Origin: Acidobacteriota bacterium
GTDB lineage: Bacteria > Acidobacteriota > Polarisedimenticolia > Polarisedimenticolales > Polarisedimenticolaceae
Length of the DNA: 64,000 nucleotides
Assembly: GCA_029861955.1 (NCBI GenBank)
Contig: JAOTYK010000001.1
Location: 124,001-188,000 of the forward strand
Reading direction: 5' to 3'
Within the stretch, counting starts at the first letter, position 1. Each line of letters begins with the position of its first letter. Under the pieces are notes generated by a model, which worked only from the letters and a program-made list of their open reading frames with translations, ran no database searches and was not told where the DNA came from. A program made the position numbers and the translations under genes. Below are positions 42,147-51,172 of the stretch, piece by piece.

Positions 42147-43472
42147 ATGCAATCAAAACGAAATCTTGTCCGACTCGCTGTCGTGACCATCACGCTCGTG
42201 TCGGGTCTTATCGCCACGCCGGCTCTCGCACGAGAGGCCATCGCCTTCGTCGGGGCTCATCTAATCCCAATTGACGGTCCCCCGATCGAAGATGGCGTCC
42301 TGGTCATCTCCGAGGGAAGCATCACCGCCGTCGGAACACGAGACCGCGTCCGCATTCCGAAGGACGCACAGATTATTGACGCCGCCGGCCAGACCATCAT
42401 GCCGGGACTCGTCGATACACACTCCCACGTCGGCGGCGGTTGGGCGGCCGATAGGTCGGCGCCGATCCAACCCGACGTATCGGTCTACGACTCCATCAAC
42501 GTACGCGATTCCGGTTTCCGTCGGGCGCTGGCCGGTGGAGTGACGACCGCAAACGTGATGCCCGGTTCGGGGCACTTGATGAGTGGGCAGACCGTCTACG
42601 TCAAACATCGAGCGGGCAACACGATCGACGAATGGGTCTGGCGTGACGACGGCGGGCGACCCCTCGGTGGCATGAAGATGGCCAACGGCACCAACTCCCG
42701 CCGAGACCCACCGTTCCCCGGTACACGCGGCAAATCGGCGGCGCTGGTTCGCGAGCAATTCGTCGCGGCCCTGGACTATCGCCGAAAACTCGAGGCGGCG
42801 GGCGACGATGCCGAGAAGGTGCCCGACCGCGATCTGGCCATGGAAGCTCTGCTGGAGGTCCTCGATGGCACGCGGATGGTGCATCACCACACCCATCGAC
42901 ACGACGACATCATGACGATCCTGCGTCTGCGTGAAGAGTTCGGTTTTCGGGTCGTCCTACACCACGTCAGCGACGCCTGGAAGGTCGCCGACGAGATCGC
43001 GGCGGCGGGGGTCCCGAGTTCATTGATCCTGGTCGATAGCCCCGGCGGGAAGCTGGAGGCCATGCACATCGGCTATGAGAGCGGTGGCGTTCTAGAGAAG
43101 GCCGGAGCGGCCGTGGCGTTTCATACGGACGACTGGATTACGGACTCGCGACTCTTCCTGCGGATGGCAGCGCTTGCGGTCCGCGGTGGTATGTCCCGCG
43201 AAGGGGCGTTGGAGGCGTTGACCCTGGCACCGGCGCAAATGATGGATCTGGGAGATCGGATCGGAAGCCTGACGGTCGGGAAGGACGCGGACTTCGTCAT
43301 CCTCGACGGCGATCCGTTTAGCGTCTACACCAAGGTGCTCGAGACGTGGGTCGACGGCGATCTACGGTTCGATCGCAGTGACGAGAAAGACCGGCTCTGG
43401 GCGGTCGGCGGCTACGGGGCCGGTCAACCGCGTGCTGTCGGCGGCTGTTGTCAGCGGATGGAGGAGGAGTGA
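42147..43472 (+). CDS. Exported amidohydrolase, metal site intact
   Basis: An imidazolonepropionase-like amidohydrolase with a signal peptide (about 1-28, ending TPALAREA). Metal-binding marks are THSHVGG (HxH, about 91-93), HHHTHRHDD (about 250) and the Asp in HTDDWITDSR (about 329). ATG 42147 is preferred because GGGGG at 42137-42141 gives it a ribosome-binding site, while ATG 42135 has none. The 441-aa protein is probably periplasmic. The substrate is unknown; many relatives act on cyclic amides or dipeptides. The C-terminus (GGCCQRMEEE) is unusual in its Cys pair. The next gene, a paralogue, starts with a 1-nt TGATG overlap. Confidence 0.85.
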   Translation: MQSKRNLVRLAVVTITLVSGLIATPALAREAIAFVGAHLIPIDGPPIEDGVLVISEGSITAVGTRDRVRIPKDAQIIDAAGQTIMPGLVDTHSHVGGGWAADRSAPIQPDVSVYDSINVRDSGFRRALAGGVTTANVMPGSGHLMSGQTVYVKHRAGNTIDEWVWRDDGGRPLGGMKMANGTNSRRDPPFPGTRGKSAALVREQFVAALDYRRKLEAAGDDAEKVPDRDLAMEALLEVLDGTRMVHHHTHRHDDIMTILRLREEFGFRVVLHHVSDAWKVADEIAAAGVPSSLILVDSPGGKLEAMHIGYESGGVLEKAGAAVAFHTDDWITDSRLFLRMAALAVRGGMSREGALEALTLAPAQMMDLGDRIGSLTVGKDADFVILDGDPFSVYTKVLETWVDGDLRFDRSDEKDRLWAVGGYGAGQPRAVGGCCQRMEEE

Positions 43473-44686
43473 TGTTGCATCGCGTCATCGTCGTCATTGC
43501 GACGCTCGTCTGCTCGGCAATGGTCATGGCAGGGGACGTCGCGGTCCGCGCGGGTCGGCTTCATACAGCGAACGGGCCGGTCATCGAGGATGGCGTCGTC
43601 GTTGTCCGTGACGGGAAGATCGTCGCCGTGGGGCCTTCGGCTACGACCCCCGTTCCCGCCGGTGTCGAGGTGATCGAGGCCGCGGTCGTCACTCCCGGGC
43701 TGATCGATGCCCACACCGTGGTCGGTCTTGCCGGCTACCTCAATCAGGATACCGACCAGGATCAACTGGAGACCTCCGAACCGGTCCAACCCGAGTTGCG
43801 AGCGATCGACGCGTACAACTCGCGAGAGACTCTCGTTGACTGGGTCCGAAGTTTCGGCGTAACGACACTCCACACGGGGCACGGGCCGGGAAGTCTCGTC
43901 TCGGGTCAGACGATGATCGTCAAGACCGCGGGGGCGACCGTCAACGAAGCCGTCGTCAAACCCGCAGCGATGATCGCCGCCACACTGGGAGAGCAAGCCA
44001 CTCGCGACGGAGGCAAACCTCCGGGAACGCGAAGCAAGGCCGCCGCGATGTTGCGCGCAGAATTGCAGCGGGCTCGTCACTATCTCGACAAGATAGAGTC
44101 GGCCGAAGAGGGCGAGACACCGGACGTTGACTTACGGCTTGCGGCGCTCGGTCGCGTCCTTACCGGTGAGCTCCCGCTCCTCGTCACGGTCCAACGTCAT
44201 CAAGACATCCTCACGGCCATGCGGATCGCCGAGGAGTTCAATCTTCGCCTCGTTCTTGACGGTGCGGGCGAATCGTATCTTCTGATCGATGAGATTCGTG
44301 AGAGTGGGATACCGGTCATCGTCCATGCCACGATGAAGCGTGCCGCGGGGGAGGCCGAGAATCTCAGCATGGAAACAGCCGGGGTCCTCGATAGGGAAGG
44401 GATTCCCATCGCGCTTCAGAGCGGCTACGAGAGCTATGTGCCGAAGACCCGTGTCGTTTTGTTCGAGGCCGCGGTCGCCGCAAGTCACGGACTCGGAGTG
44501 GAACGGGCACTCCACGCGATCACCCTCGGGGCGGCGAAGCTGCTGGGAATCGACGATCGTGTCGGCTCCCTCGAGATCGGCAAGGACGGCGATCTGGCGC
44601 TCTACGACGGCGACCCGTTCGAGTACACGTCGCATTGCATCGGGACGATCATCAACGGCGAACGGGTCAGTCGCGAAGCTCGGTGA
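43472..44686 (+). CDS. Exported amidohydrolase paralogue lacking metal ligands
   Basis: A 404-aa protein with a signal peptide (1-20, VVIATLVCSAMVMAG) and an amidohydrolase fold parallel to the upstream gene: VEVIEAAVVTPGLIDAHT, SGQTMIVK, QRHQDILTAMRIAEEF and VGSLEIGKDGDLALYDGDPFEYT. The HxH motif is replaced by HTV (DAHTVVG), the second His cluster is reduced to RHQD, and the late Asp-containing HTDD stretch reads ALQSGYES. A canonical binuclear or mononuclear metal site cannot form, so it is probably a structural partner of the upstream enzyme or a divergent enzyme. It is translationally coupled (TGATG) and followed by a terminator at 44721. Confidence 0.85.
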   Translation: MLHRVIVVIATLVCSAMVMAGDVAVRAGRLHTANGPVIEDGVVVVRDGKIVAVGPSATTPVPAGVEVIEAAVVTPGLIDAHTVVGLAGYLNQDTDQDQLETSEPVQPELRAIDAYNSRETLVDWVRSFGVTTLHTGHGPGSLVSGQTMIVKTAGATVNEAVVKPAAMIAATLGEQATRDGGKPPGTRSKAAAMLRAELQRARHYLDKIESAEEGETPDVDLRLAALGRVLTGELPLLVTVQRHQDILTAMRIAEEFNLRLVLDGAGESYLLIDEIRESGIPVIVHATMKRAAGEAENLSMETAGVLDREGIPIALQSGYESYVPKTRVVLFEAAVAASHGLGVERALHAITLGAAKLLGIDDRVGSLEIGKDGDLALYDGDPFEYTSHCIGTIINGERVSREAR

Positions 44687-44720
44687 TCGAGGCCGGCGCC
44701 GATATGGGCCTCGGCAGGGG

Positions 44721-44754
44721 GGGCCGTCAGCGCCCCACCAATGACGGCCCTTTT
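44721..44754 (+). terminator. Rho-independent terminator of the amidohydrolase operon
   Basis: GGGCCGTCA (44721-44729) pairs perfectly with TGACGGCCC (44742-44750) around a 12-nt loop, followed by TTTT (44751-44754). It touches the stop codon of the convergent secreted protein gene. Confidence 0.85.
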
Positions 44755-46183
44755 ACTGGACTCGGGCCTGATAGGAGACCGATCCGGTGTCTCCGGGAGC
44801 CAGCGGGGCCGCCACGGTCCAGCGGACATGGGTAACCGGTGCGTTATCCACGGCATCGAACGTCGTTCCGCCGTCGTGGCTGAATTCGATCAGCGTTCCC
44901 GTTCCCATCGCGGTCCCGGTTTCGAATTGGCACTCCGGCGGAACCGAGTCGACGATCGCGACGTTGTAGGCGGTTGTCGTTCCGTTGCTCACGAAATCCA
45001 GGGTGTAGGTCAGAGCATCGCCGGGGGCGGCCGTCGCCAGGTTCACCGATTTTACCAACGTGACCTGCGGGGTCGCGACGAGCAACGTGATGTCGACGTT
45101 ATCCGTGGTGCCGGGGGTGAGATTCGAGGTGGCGGTGAGAGTCGTGGTGCTGGTGTCGCCATCTCCGAGGCCTCCAGGTACGGTCACGCGTACCAGGAGA
45201 TTGATCGTTGACGACGCAGCCAGAGGGCCGCTGTCGACCACGCCATCGCCGTCCGTATCCGTCAGCGCCGGCTCTCCCACATCGAGAACCTGGTCCCCGT
45301 CGAGATCGTTGAAGTAGTCGATCAACGACGGTGAGAAGTCGCCGACATCCGCATCGGTCAATTCGAACGTATCGGTTCCCGAGCCCGTATTGGTCAACAC
45401 GTGTGCGACCACTACCTGTCCACCCGAGGTAACGGTCGTCGAGCGATCGGGGGTGAACATCACGCCCGGCGTAAAGGTCGAGCCGATCGTTCCCCCTGGC
45501 CCACCGAGGTTGTCATCGATCTGCGTCGGGATGTTGGCGCCGTTCGACGTCGAAACGTGAAAATAGAACGGCATCGGTGCCGGAACACCGAGCGTGCTCC
45601 ATGAGACTCGGGACTCCATCTCCATGCCGGAACTGGTTCCGCCGTAAAGCGTTTCGATCGAGCTCACGAGGGTGATTGATCCCGGCATCGTGTAGCCGTC
45701 CGCCATTCCTCCACCACCGACCAGCGGATCGCCCGCACCGGCGACTGCCACGTAGTTGTGGATCTCGCTGACGGTCTTACGGTTCTTGCCCCACCACGAG
45801 ACATGGAACACCTTCTCGCCGGATTGCATCAATTGATCGCCGTTAAGATCGAGGTAGAACCAGAACTCCTGGCGGTTCTTCGAGCTTCCGACCCTACGCA
45901 CGTACATGTAGAAGTAGCTGGAGTCGTAGGTCCATGCGAACGCCGACAGGTCCCGTCCCGTGCTCTGTATCGGGGCGTCGAGGTCGGGATTGGTGCCTGC
46001 CGGCCCGTCGAGGCTCACCTGGGAGGGGTTTGCCAGGACGGACGACCAGTCCGACATGTTTCCATCGATCGTGATGGAGGTCAGTACCGGTGCTGCGTGA
46101 ATGCCCGGGACGAGGATCCCCGCCAGCAGCAGAACACCACCGATGACAAGCCTCCGCCATGACGAACCCTTGATGGCGTTCAC
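44753..46183 (-). CDS. Secreted protein with CBM9-like N-terminus and DUF11-type C-terminus
   Basis: A 476-aa exported protein. From GTG 46183 the signal peptide is residues 1-29 (RRLVIGGVLLLAGILVPGIHA). An N-terminal domain (about 32-230) opens with ITIDGNMSDWSSV and has many Trp/Tyr strands (FAWTYDSSYFYMYVRR, QEFWFYLDLNGD), a pattern of carbohydrate-binding CBM9/DOMON-like folds. Then an acidic linker with DLDGDQVLDVGEPALTDTD and a C-terminal DUF11/conserved-repeat domain (about 375-476; KSVNLATAAPGDALTYTLDF) complete the protein. AAGG upstream on the minus strand supports GTG 46183; the longer frame from 46273 adds a polar tail before the signal peptide. It is divergent from the large operon. 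Function is unknown, with surface display or binding likely. Confidence 0.75.
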   Translation of the reverse strand: MNAIKGSSWRRLVIGGVLLLAGILVPGIHAAPVLTSITIDGNMSDWSSVLANPSQVSLDGPAGTNPDLDAPIQSTGRDLSAFAWTYDSSYFYMYVRRVGSSKNRQEFWFYLDLNGDQLMQSGEKVFHVSWWGKNRKTVSEIHNYVAVAGAGDPLVGGGGMADGYTMPGSITLVSSIETLYGGTSSGMEMESRVSWSTLGVPAPMPFYFHVSTSNGANIPTQIDDNLGGPGGTIGSTFTPGVMFTPDRSTTVTSGGQVVVAHVLTNTGSGTDTFELTDADVGDFSPSLIDYFNDLDGDQVLDVGEPALTDTDGDGVVDSGPLAASSTINLLVRVTVPGGLGDGDTSTTTLTATSNLTPGTTDNVDITLLVATPQVTLVKSVNLATAAPGDALTYTLDFVSNGTTTAYNVAIVDSVPPECQFETGTAMGTGTLIEFSHDGGTTFDAVDNAPVTHVRWTVAAPLAPGDTGSVSYQARVQ

Positions 46184-46392
46184 CGACCTTGCCTCTCCGT
46201 CTGTCACCCCTACGGGCCCGGGTCTGACCCCGTAGCCCACGGATGAATCTAGGTCGCTGGCGGAAACACGCAATCTGCTCCTATTTCCCTTTATATTTAC
46301 GATTTTTTACAGCAAGCGATCGCATGTAGCCCGGGTGGCGGCGTAACCTGCATTGCGGACTCGGAGAGTCCTACGAATAAAGAGGGAATCAG
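46184..46392. other. Divergent intergenic region upstream of the 14-gene operon
   Basis: 209 nt with no supported gene. An AT-rich core (46285-46310, TTTATATTTACGATTTTTTACA) lies nearer the minus-strand gene. A small hairpin GGACT-CGGAG-AGTCC occurs just upstream of the operon's first gene. I could not place a confident promoter for the operon. Confidence 0.4.
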
Positions 46393-48588
46393 ATGACACG
46401 AAGGACAACTTCGCTCGTTGTGTTCTGTTTACTGGTGACGGTCGGCGTGCCGCTGATGGCCGGTGAATGGCTAACCTGGCGGGGGCCGAACTACAACGGC
46501 GTTTCGGCCGAAAACGGACTGGTTTCCACCTGGGATCCCGGTGGCGAGAACCTGGCCTGGAAGGCCGATTTTATCGGTCGTTCGACGCCGGTGGTCCTTG
46601 ATGGCACCGCCTACGTCATTGGACGGGTGGGGGACGGCACGACGCTACAGGAGGTCGTGGCGGCGTACGACGCCTTCACGGGCGATCTGCGCTGGGAGCG
46701 CCGACACAACGTCTACCACACGACCGTGCCGGACAATCGAGTCGGCTGGGCCAGCCTGGTCGCCGATGACGAGACCGGAAACATCTATGCCCACGGCGTC
46801 GCAGGTCAGCTGATCGCGTTCGATCGTAACGGCAACACCCTCTGGGAACATTTCCTCGCCGAGGAATACGGCCGCTACTCCGGGTATGGCGGTCGCACGC
46901 AGACCGCCGTCGTCGATGGCGACCTGCTGATCATCAACTTCATCAGCAAGAGCTGGGGCGAACTAGCCGCGCTTCGCCATCGGTATTACGCGTTCGACAA
47001 GCGGACCGGAGAGCCGGTCTGGATCTCGACTCCGGGCAACATGCCATTCGATTTCAACACCCAGTCCGTCCCGGTCGTGGCCGAAATCGACGGCGAGCGA
47101 CTCATCGTCGCCGGCAACTCGGATGGGTGGGTCTACGGGATGCGTGTTGCGACCGGCGAGAAGGTCTGGGGCTTCCAGCTGAGCCGTCGGGGAATCAACG
47201 CCTCGGTCGCCATCCATGACGGTGTCGTTTTCATCTCCCACAGCGAGGAGAATATCGACGGTCCTACCATGGGTCGCCTGGTCGCGTTCAAGGCCGGCGG
47301 CGAGGGTGACATCACGAAGAACGAACTCTGGCGCATCGATGAGCTTAGTGCCGGGTTCAGCACGCCCGCGGTTCACGACGGCCGCGTCTACGTCATCGAT
47401 AACTCCGCCAACATGCACGCTGTTGACATCAAGACCGGCGCGCCCCTCTGGGAGCACAGCATCGGCACGGTCGGAAAAGGATCGGCGGTTCTCGCCGACG
47501 GGAAGATGTACGTGACCGAGGTCAACGGGCACTTCCACATCCTCAAGCCGGGTAAGGACGGTGTCGAGACGCTGGACACCGAGAAGCTATCCGTACCGGA
47601 CGGACGGTATGCGGAGATCTATGGTTCCCCGGCGATCGCCTACGGTCGTGTCTACTTCACAACTGAGTGGGGACTCTACTGTCTCGGGAAGACGGATGCG
47701 CCACGGCCGAAGACGTTCTCTCGCCAGCGAACGGGCGCCGGTCGGGCGGCCAAGGGAGCCGAGGTCGCGGCGATTCAGATCGTTCCGGCCGTGCTGCTGA
47801 CGGAGCCCGGCCAGAAGACCGAACTCAACCTCCGAGCCGTGGATAAGGACGGCAACCTCATCGATCAACCCGGAACGGTCGAGTGGGCTCTCGAAGGGCT
47901 CGAGGGCAAATTGAAGAACGGACGCTTCAGTCCTTCCTCCGGCGCCCCCTCTCAAGTCGGCAAGATCACGGCGACGGTGGCCGGCAAGACGGCCGCGACC
48001 CGGGTTCGTGTACTTCCTCCGCTGCCGTGGAACATGGGCTTTGAGGATGGCGAAATAGGTTCGACACCGGCGAGCTGGATCAACGCGAAGGGGACCTACG
48101 TCATTGCCGATCTCGAGGGCGAGAAGGTCCTGCACAAGATGCCGCGGAAGCGCGGTTTGAATCGAACGACGATCTTCTTCGGTTCTCAGCAACTCAGGGA
48201 CTACACGATAGAGGCGGAGATTCTCGGGAAGCCCAATCGACGCCGCAAGCCCGACATCGGGCTCGTTAATGGCGGGTACAGCCTGGATCTGCAGGGCGCC
48301 CACCAGAAACTCCAGATCCGTTCCTGGGCCGCCGAGCTTCGCATGGCCAAGGAGATTGATTTCCCGTGGGAGCTCGATGCCTGGTACTCGATGAAGCTGA
48401 GCGTTGAGATCGAGGGTGGGACGGCATTCGTTCGAGGCAAGGTCTGGAAACGTGGCGAGGCCGAGCCGGCGGAATGGACCATCACCGCCGAGGATGCGTT
48501 GCCGATTCTTTCGGGTAGCCCGGGGCTGGTGGGCTATTCGCCTGCCGATATGTACTACGACAACATCAAGGTAACGGTGAACAAGTGA
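46393..48588 (+). CDS. Exported PQQ-like beta-propeller protein with C-terminal lectin-like domain
   Basis: This is the first gene of the operon. The 731-aa protein has a signal peptide (1-24) and then PQQ-like propeller repeats (about 28-440). The repeats have AYDAFTGDLRWERRH, AFDKRTGEPVWIS, MRVATGEKVWGFQ and AVDIKTGAPLWEHS blades (A-x-D-x-x-T-G-x-x-x-W). An Ig-like linker (about 455-545) and a concanavalin-like domain (about 548-731; FEDGEIGSTPASW, YSMKLSVEIEGG, YYDNIKV) follow. Propellers of this kind can be cofactor-free scaffolds (BamB-like), so PQQ binding or dehydrogenase activity is not implied. ATG 46393 is preceded by AGAGGGAA. The stop overlaps the next ATG (TGATG). Confidence 0.85.
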   Translation: MTRRTTSLVVFCLLVTVGVPLMAGEWLTWRGPNYNGVSAENGLVSTWDPGGENLAWKADFIGRSTPVVLDGTAYVIGRVGDGTTLQEVVAAYDAFTGDLRWERRHNVYHTTVPDNRVGWASLVADDETGNIYAHGVAGQLIAFDRNGNTLWEHFLAEEYGRYSGYGGRTQTAVVDGDLLIINFISKSWGELAALRHRYYAFDKRTGEPVWISTPGNMPFDFNTQSVPVVAEIDGERLIVAGNSDGWVYGMRVATGEKVWGFQLSRRGINASVAIHDGVVFISHSEENIDGPTMGRLVAFKAGGEGDITKNELWRIDELSAGFSTPAVHDGRVYVIDNSANMHAVDIKTGAPLWEHSIGTVGKGSAVLADGKMYVTEVNGHFHILKPGKDGVETLDTEKLSVPDGRYAEIYGSPAIAYGRVYFTTEWGLYCLGKTDAPRPKTFSRQRTGAGRAAKGAEVAAIQIVPAVLLTEPGQKTELNLRAVDKDGNLIDQPGTVEWALEGLEGKLKNGRFSPSSGAPSQVGKITATVAGKTAATRVRVLPPLPWNMGFEDGEIGSTPASWINAKGTYVIADLEGEKVLHKMPRKRGLNRTTIFFGSQQLRDYTIEAEILGKPNRRRKPDIGLVNGGYSLDLQGAHQKLQIRSWAAELRMAKEIDFPWELDAWYSMKLSVEIEGGTAFVRGKVWKRGEAEPAEWTITAEDALPILSGSPGLVGYSPADMYYDNIKVTVNK

Positions 48589-50099
48589 TGACGAAGCAAC
48601 TGATTGGAACCGCACTGCTCTGTATGTTTCTTGCGGGAGTGGCGTACGCCGAGGACGAAGCCCCGGTGATGTACGCCAACACTCCGGACCGCAACATGGT
48701 CTCCGATGAGGAGAACCTGCCGGCGAAGTGGGACGCGAAGACGGGCATGAACATCAAGTGGACTGCGGATCTCGGATCCCAGACCTACGCAGGGCCGGTG
48801 GTCTATGACGGTCGCGTCTTCGTGGGCACCAACAATCAACGGGTCTACAACCCCGCGATCAAGGGCGACCGCGGCAACGTCATGGCGTTCGACGCGGAGA
48901 CCGGCGAGTTCATCTGGCAGTCGGCCCACGCCAAGCTGCCGTCCGGTCGGGTCAACGACTGGCCGCTGCAGGGCGTCTGCTCGACGCCGGCGGTCGAGGG
49001 CGATCGTATCTATTACCTGTCCAACCGTGGTGAGATCATCGCCGCGGACACGGACGGCTTCCGCGACGGGGCCAACGACGGGCCGTTCGTCGACGAAGAG
49101 CACACGAGCAAACTGGACGAAGATGTCATCTGGCGCTTCGACCTGATCGAGGAGCTGGACATGTTTCCCCACAACCTGGCGGCGGGTAGCCCGTTGCTCG
49201 TGGGAGACTGGCTGTTCTTTATCACCGGGCAAGGTGTCGACGAGGGGCACATCAATGTGCCGTCGCCGGAAGGCCCCAGCTTCGTTGCCTTCGACAAGAA
49301 CAGCGGCGAACTGCTCTGGGAGAATGCGCTGCCGGGCACCAACGTCCTTCACGGAACGTGGTCCAACCCGTCCTACGGAAAGATCCAGGGACGCGAGCAG
49401 GTCATCTTCCCCGGTGGCGACGGCTGGCTCTATTCGTTCAACCCCAAGGATGGCGAGCTGCTCTGGAAGTTCGACCTGAATCCCAAGGACTCGAAATGGG
49501 AACTGGGTGGACGGGGTACGCGGAACAACGTGATCTCGACCGCCGTTATCCATGACGACAAGGTCTTCATCGGCGTCGGACAGGATCCCGAGCACGGTGA
49601 GGGGCCGGGTAACCTGTGGGCCATCGATGCGACCGGGTCCGGCGACGTGACATCGACCGCCGTCGTCTGGCGTCGGCACGGCGACGACTTCCACCGCACG
49701 ATGTCCACTGCGGCGATTCAAGACGGCCTGATGTACATCGCCGACCTCAGCGGGTTCGTCTACTGCCTCGACGTCAAGACCGGGAAAGAGATCTGGACGT
49801 ACGACGCGTTCGCAGCAATCTGGGGCTCGACGTTCCTGGCGGACGGCAAGGTCTACATCGGCGACGAGGACGGCGATATCGCGGTTCTGAAGGCCGGTCG
49901 CAAGATGGAGCTTTTGCACGAGACCAACATGGGGACTGCGGTCTACACGACTCCGGTGGCGAAGGACGGTGTGATCTACGTCGCCAGTCGGACGAAACTG
50001 TTCGCGATCGAGGGGGGGATCCCCGCCAAGACCCCGCCGGCAGCCCCGGCGGCCCTCGCCGTCGATGCGCCGCCGGCAAAGAAGTCGGAAGCGAAATGA
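48588..50099 (+). CDS. Exported PQQ-like beta-propeller protein
   Basis: A 503-aa protein with signal peptide 1-21 (GTALLCMFLAGVAYAED). The PQQ-like propeller has blades AFDAETGEFIWQSAH, AFDKNSGELLWEN, SFNPKDGELLWKFDL and CLDVKTGKEIWTYDA, followed by a Pro/Ala/Lys-rich tail. It resembles the family of exported quinoprotein-like proteins, but no PQQ-coordinating Trp stack or disulfide motif of true methanol/ethanol dehydrogenases was recognised. ATG 48588 overlaps the upstream stop, and its own stop overlaps the ligase ATG (ATGA). Confidence 0.85.
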   Translation: MTKQLIGTALLCMFLAGVAYAEDEAPVMYANTPDRNMVSDEENLPAKWDAKTGMNIKWTADLGSQTYAGPVVYDGRVFVGTNNQRVYNPAIKGDRGNVMAFDAETGEFIWQSAHAKLPSGRVNDWPLQGVCSTPAVEGDRIYYLSNRGEIIAADTDGFRDGANDGPFVDEEHTSKLDEDVIWRFDLIEELDMFPHNLAAGSPLLVGDWLFFITGQGVDEGHINVPSPEGPSFVAFDKNSGELLWENALPGTNVLHGTWSNPSYGKIQGREQVIFPGGDGWLYSFNPKDGELLWKFDLNPKDSKWELGGRGTRNNVISTAVIHDDKVFIGVGQDPEHGEGPGNLWAIDATGSGDVTSTAVVWRRHGDDFHRTMSTAAIQDGLMYIADLSGFVYCLDVKTGKEIWTYDAFAAIWGSTFLADGKVYIGDEDGDIAVLKAGRKMELLHETNMGTAVYTTPVAKDGVIYVASRTKLFAIEGGIPAKTPPAAPAALAVDAPPAKKSEAK

Positions 50100-51172
50100 C
50101 GAAGGCGTTCACATCGCCGGAGGAAGCCACGGCCGGTCTCGACGCCCACGTGAAAGAGATCGTTCGTTGGCATTTCGATCCGGCGACGGGTTGTCCGTTC
50201 TGGCTGAAGAAGGCCAGGGAGTTCGATTTCGATCCATTAAAGGATGTGAACGGGTACGACGATCTAAAGCTGTTCGGTCACTTTCAGGACGAGTGGCTGC
50301 GTGGTGGCCCGGTGCGACGCTGGGTTCCGAAGGGTCTGGCAGACAAACCGGCCTACGTCTTCGAGACCGGCGGATCGACGGGTGTTCCCAAGTCCCGGGT
50401 CAATATCGAGGACTTCCAACGAGACTACGAGATCTTCGGGGATCGTCTCTCCGACCAGACATTCCCCCGGGGTTCGGACTGGTTGATGCTGGGTCCGACC
50501 GGGCCGCGACGTCTTCGCCTGGCGATCGAACATCTTGCGCAGTATCGGGGTGGAATTTCGTTCTTCGTCGACCTCGATCCGCGCTGGGTCAACAAGTTGA
50601 TCCGTGCCCAGAAATTTCAGGAGATGGAGACCTACAAGAATCACATCGTCGATCAGGCGCTGACGATTCTCAGGGCCCACCCCAACATCAAGTGCCTGTT
50701 CACCACGCCGAAACTTCTTGAGGCGTTGTGCGAGAAGATCTCGCTGGCGAACTACGGGATCACCGGCATCTTTTGTGGTGGAACCGAGATGAATGCCCAG
50801 TTCAATCGTTTTGCCCGGGAAGAGCTTGTCCCCGGCATCGATTTTATCCCGACGTACGGCAACACGTTGATGGGTCTCGCGGCACCTCGTCCATTTCGGG
50901 AGGGGGACGACTACTCGATCACCTACTACCCGCCGTTGCCGAGGGCGACATTCGAGATCGTCGATCCTGATGACACGAGCCGGCGGTTGGAATACAACCA
51001 GCGCGGTCGTGTCCTTCTGACGACGCTGACGAAGGAGTTCTTCATGCCTCGGTTCCCCGAGCGGGACGAGGGGTATCGGGCCGAACCGTGCGAGGAGTAT
51101 CCCTGGGATGGTGTGCGCGATCTCGGCTTGTTGAGCTCTCTGCAGCAGAGCGTGACCGTGGGAGTGTATTGA
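50096..51172 (+). CDS. PaaK/LuxE-like adenylate-forming ligase lacking the C-terminal lid
   Basis: A 358-aa cytoplasmic protein of the adenylate-forming (ANL) superfamily, closest in pattern to phenylacetate-CoA ligase and LuxE-type acyl-protein synthetases. Visible are FETGGSTGVPKSR (P-loop-like motif, about 96-108), a central TTPKLLEALCEKI helix, FCGGTEMNAQF (about 222-232), TYGNTLMG (about 250-257) and GRVLLTTLTKEFFMPR with an acidic RDEGYR (about 305-328). The protein stops soon after this point, so the usual C-terminal lid of about 100 aa that catalyses thioester formation is missing. Together with the two downstream oxidoreductases it could activate a carboxylate for reduction. ATG 50096 overlaps the previous stop, and its stop overlaps the next ATG. 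Confidence 0.8.
   Translation: MTKAFTSPEEATAGLDAHVKEIVRWHFDPATGCPFWLKKAREFDFDPLKDVNGYDDLKLFGHFQDEWLRGGPVRRWVPKGLADKPAYVFETGGSTGVPKSRVNIEDFQRDYEIFGDRLSDQTFPRGSDWLMLGPTGPRRLRLAIEHLAQYRGGISFFVDLDPRWVNKLIRAQKFQEMETYKNHIVDQALTILRAHPNIKCLFTTPKLLEALCEKISLANYGITGIFCGGTEMNAQFNRFAREELVPGIDFIPTYGNTLMGLAAPRPFREGDDYSITYYPPLPRATFEIVDPDDTSRRLEYNQRGRVLLTTLTKEFFMPRFPERDEGYRAEPCEEYPWDGVRDLGLLSSLQQSVTVGVY

Noticed and set aside
48555-49919. A 454-codon minus-strand frame opposite the second propeller gene
   Set aside because: It is antisense to a convincing PQQ-like protein. Its composition (Asp/Val/Arg-rich) is that of a shadow frame.
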